Origin: RGDT01 sp964630925
GTDB lineage: Bacteria; Planctomycetota; Planctomycetia; Gemmatales; Gemmataceae
Assembly: GCA_964630925.1 (NCBI GenBank)
Contig: CAZVZK010000037.1
Location: 10,497-74,496, forward strand
DNA length: 64,000 nt
Direction: 5' to 3'
The notes beneath the pieces are model-generated. The model did not search any database. It saw only the letters and a list, made by a program, of their open reading frames with translations, and had not been told where the DNA came from. The position numbers and the translations under genes were made by a program. Below, piece after piece: positions 62,817 to 64,000 of this stretch (positions are counted from its first letter, which is position 1; each line of letters opens with the position of its first letter).

Positions 62817-63188
62817 ATGGGACCGTGTTCGCGACTCTGTGTCCTCGCTCTCCTCCTGTTCCCGTGGCTTCCGTCCGCTTTTCTCTCCTCAGCACCCGCA
62901 CCGTCCCTGAAGCCTCGGAATGAGGAGGTGCGACGACCGATCAAGGCGGCTTACGAGAGGATTCGGATCGGGATGACGCAACGCGAGTTGTTGAAACTGA
63001 TGGCACCGTTCAAGTCGATGAACACCGGGCACGGCCAGTGGCCCTGCTGGACCGACGGGAAATTCAGTGTGCATTGCACCGTCTGGACGGATGGGGATTT
63101 CCTGGCGGGGACGGGCACCTGGAGAGTACAGGAAAAGGGCCTCAGCAAGGTGGGCGGGAGTTGGCAAGAGCGCAACAGCCATGAATAG
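62817..63188 (+). CDS. Small exported protein, candidate immunity protein
   Basis: 123 aa; AGGAGGTTCACC before the ATG. Signal peptide CVLALLLFPWLPSAFLSSAP. Mature part has a helical segment (VRRPIKAAYERIRIGMTQRE, then LLKLMAPFKSM) reminiscent of the R-x-GMT-xxE-x-xxL-x-G start of SmpA/OmlA-like small lipoproteins, then a beta region (DGKFSVHCTVWTDGDFLAGT). It comes 57 bases after the third toxin module, the usual place for an immunity gene. Confidence 0.65.
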   Translation: MGPCSRLCVLALLLFPWLPSAFLSSAPAPSLKPRNEEVRRPIKAAYERIRIGMTQRELLKLMAPFKSMNTGHGQWPCWTDGKFSVHCTVWTDGDFLAGTGTWRVQEKGLSKVGGSWQERNSHE

Positions 63189-63536
63189 GTGGCCGTGGAC
63201 GCGGCATGGCGGGCCTACGTCGCGGGCACCATCGCCGGGCAACTGCCGGGGGTCCTGGGCTACGACACCAGCGGTTCCGGTAGGGATGGCCCTTACGGGC
63301 CGCCCCCCGGACAGATCCCAGCACGGCCGTCCTGTCCCCGCCTCGCCCCCCACGTCAAGATCAGGTCAGCCGACGAGCCCATCCAGCCCCGACCGCCGGC
63401 TGCTGCCTCACGGCACCGCCCCGAGGAGTCCTTCGAGGTACGCGCCTCGCGAATCACGTTCCCTGCTGAAGAGCAAACGCGGATGGCCCGCTGATCGGCG
63501 TTGATCAGCAGGCCTTTGCTCTTGCTCGGGCATTGT
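63189..63536. other. Intergenic region before IS66, about 350 bp
   Basis: No gene I can support. An inverted repeat GCTGATC (63490-63496) and GATCAGC (63503-63509) lies just after the IS66 transposase stop and may be near the element's right end or its terminator. Confidence 0.35.
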
Positions 63537-64000
63537 TCAACTGGCCGCCGCCGGCGATTCCCGCGCACGCCGGAGCAGCCAGCGGTCCGGCAGCCACTCC
63601 GCCAGTTGCTCGGCCGTCGGCTCGTCCCCCAGGCCGAACAATCCGGGAAGCGCATCGCGCAGGTAGGCGAACGGGTCGATCCCGAGATGCTTGCACGTGC
63701 CCACCACCGAATAGAGCACGGCCGCCGTCCTCCCGCCCGCCTCGCCCCCGAGGACGCCCCAGTTGTTCCGGCCGAGGGCTATCGCCCGCAGCGTCCGCTC
63801 GCTCAGGTTGTTGTCGATGCCCAGGTAGCCCTGCTCCAGGTAGCGGTTCAACGCCTGCCAGTTGTTCCGCGCGTAGCCGATGGCCTGCCCCAGCGGCGTC
63901 TTCGGCAGCGTCGCGCCGGCCTCCTTCTCCAGCCACCTCTCCAACTTTGGTAATCGGCGCGCAAACCAGACCCACCTCGGCCAGGAAATCGGCAAGCAAT
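63537..64000 (-). CDS. IS66 family transposase, C-terminal part (runs off window)
   Basis: About 150 codons of the DDE-type IS66 transposase: LPKTPLGQAIGYARNNWQAL, GYLGIDNNLSERTLRAIALG (catalytic Glu region), RNNWGVLGGEAGGRTAAVLY, SVVGTCKHLGIDPFAYLRDA and the C-terminal AEQLAEWLPDRW of the IS66 C-terminal domain. The N-terminus lies beyond 64000. Marks the right border of the toxin region with another insertion sequence. Confidence 0.9.
   Translation of the reverse strand, partial: CLPISWPRWVWFARRLPKLERWLEKEAGATLPKTPLGQAIGYARNNWQALNRYLEQGYLGIDNNLSERTLRAIALGRNNWGVLGGEAGGRTAAVLYSVVGTCKHLGIDPFAYLRDALPGLFGLGDEPTAEQLAEWLPDRWLLRRARESPAAAS

Overview
The window is a very GC-rich bacterial segment that looks planctomycete (Gemmataceae/Isosphaeraceae-like). 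The grounds are an ECF sigma factor overlapping a Ser/Thr kinase-TPR gene, a SirB1-type transglutaminase-like protein, secreted HEAT-repeat and WD40 proteins, a giant exported SBBP/RHS protein with an LE-R-P-like N-terminal motif, and a 1,708-residue multi-enzyme glycosyltransferase. No rRNA, tRNA or core housekeeping operon was seen, so this is accessory DNA: a mosaic of integrative elements, insertion sequences and defence genes.

Layout. 1-4400 (minus strand): a replication/mobilisation operon of a mobile element, with a partial prim-pol primase, small membrane proteins, a replication-relaxation protein and a HerA/VirD4-like ATPase broken by two lesions; a direct/inverted-repeat cluster at 523-602 could be its origin. 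4.6-8.1 kb: kinase plus ECF sigma factor. 8.4-9.7 kb: DUF932 pair. 10.0-11.2 kb: IS110 transposase with a candidate bridge-RNA leader. 11.3-13.8 kb: a second, intact ATPase plus replication-relaxation pair. 14.2-16.6 kb: GAF/SpoIIE-type PP2C phosphatase. 16.9-18.9 kb: an unknown pair ending in a winged-helix protein. 19.4-24.7 kb: a three-gene operon of a Rad50/SMC-like ATPase with a C-terminal LexA/S24-peptidase-like domain, a conserved small protein and a membrane protein. 25.1-28.3 kb: DUF5659, primase, small protein and large serine recombinase.

28.3-35.1 kb is a patchwork of truncated genes (TPR, HD, histidine kinase/response regulator, tyrosine recombinase) bounded by 47-bp direct repeats that are also the edges of two copies of the recombinase C-terminus. 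35.1-40.5 kb is a defence cluster: MntA/HepT and a Hachiman-type HamA/HamB pair. 40.7-42.7 kb has a membrane protein, a tiny Pro-rich peptide diverging from an XRE regulator across a perfect operator-like palindrome, and a gp88-family protein. 42.8-47.9 kb is the glycosyltransferase/FkbM fusion. 48.1-63.2 kb is a polymorphic-toxin region: an RHS protein, an orphan RHS tail with its own toxin module cut by a MITE-like element, a transglutaminase fused to an RHS tail and a third toxin module, and secreted neighbours that are candidate immunity genes. The window ends in an IS66 transposase.

The strongest candidate for an undescribed system is the 19.4-24.7 kb operon: an ATPase that could sense DNA, a putative Ser-Lys peptidase domain on the same chain, and a membrane protein that could be the effector. 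Domain assignments rest on motif reading only; no database search was run.
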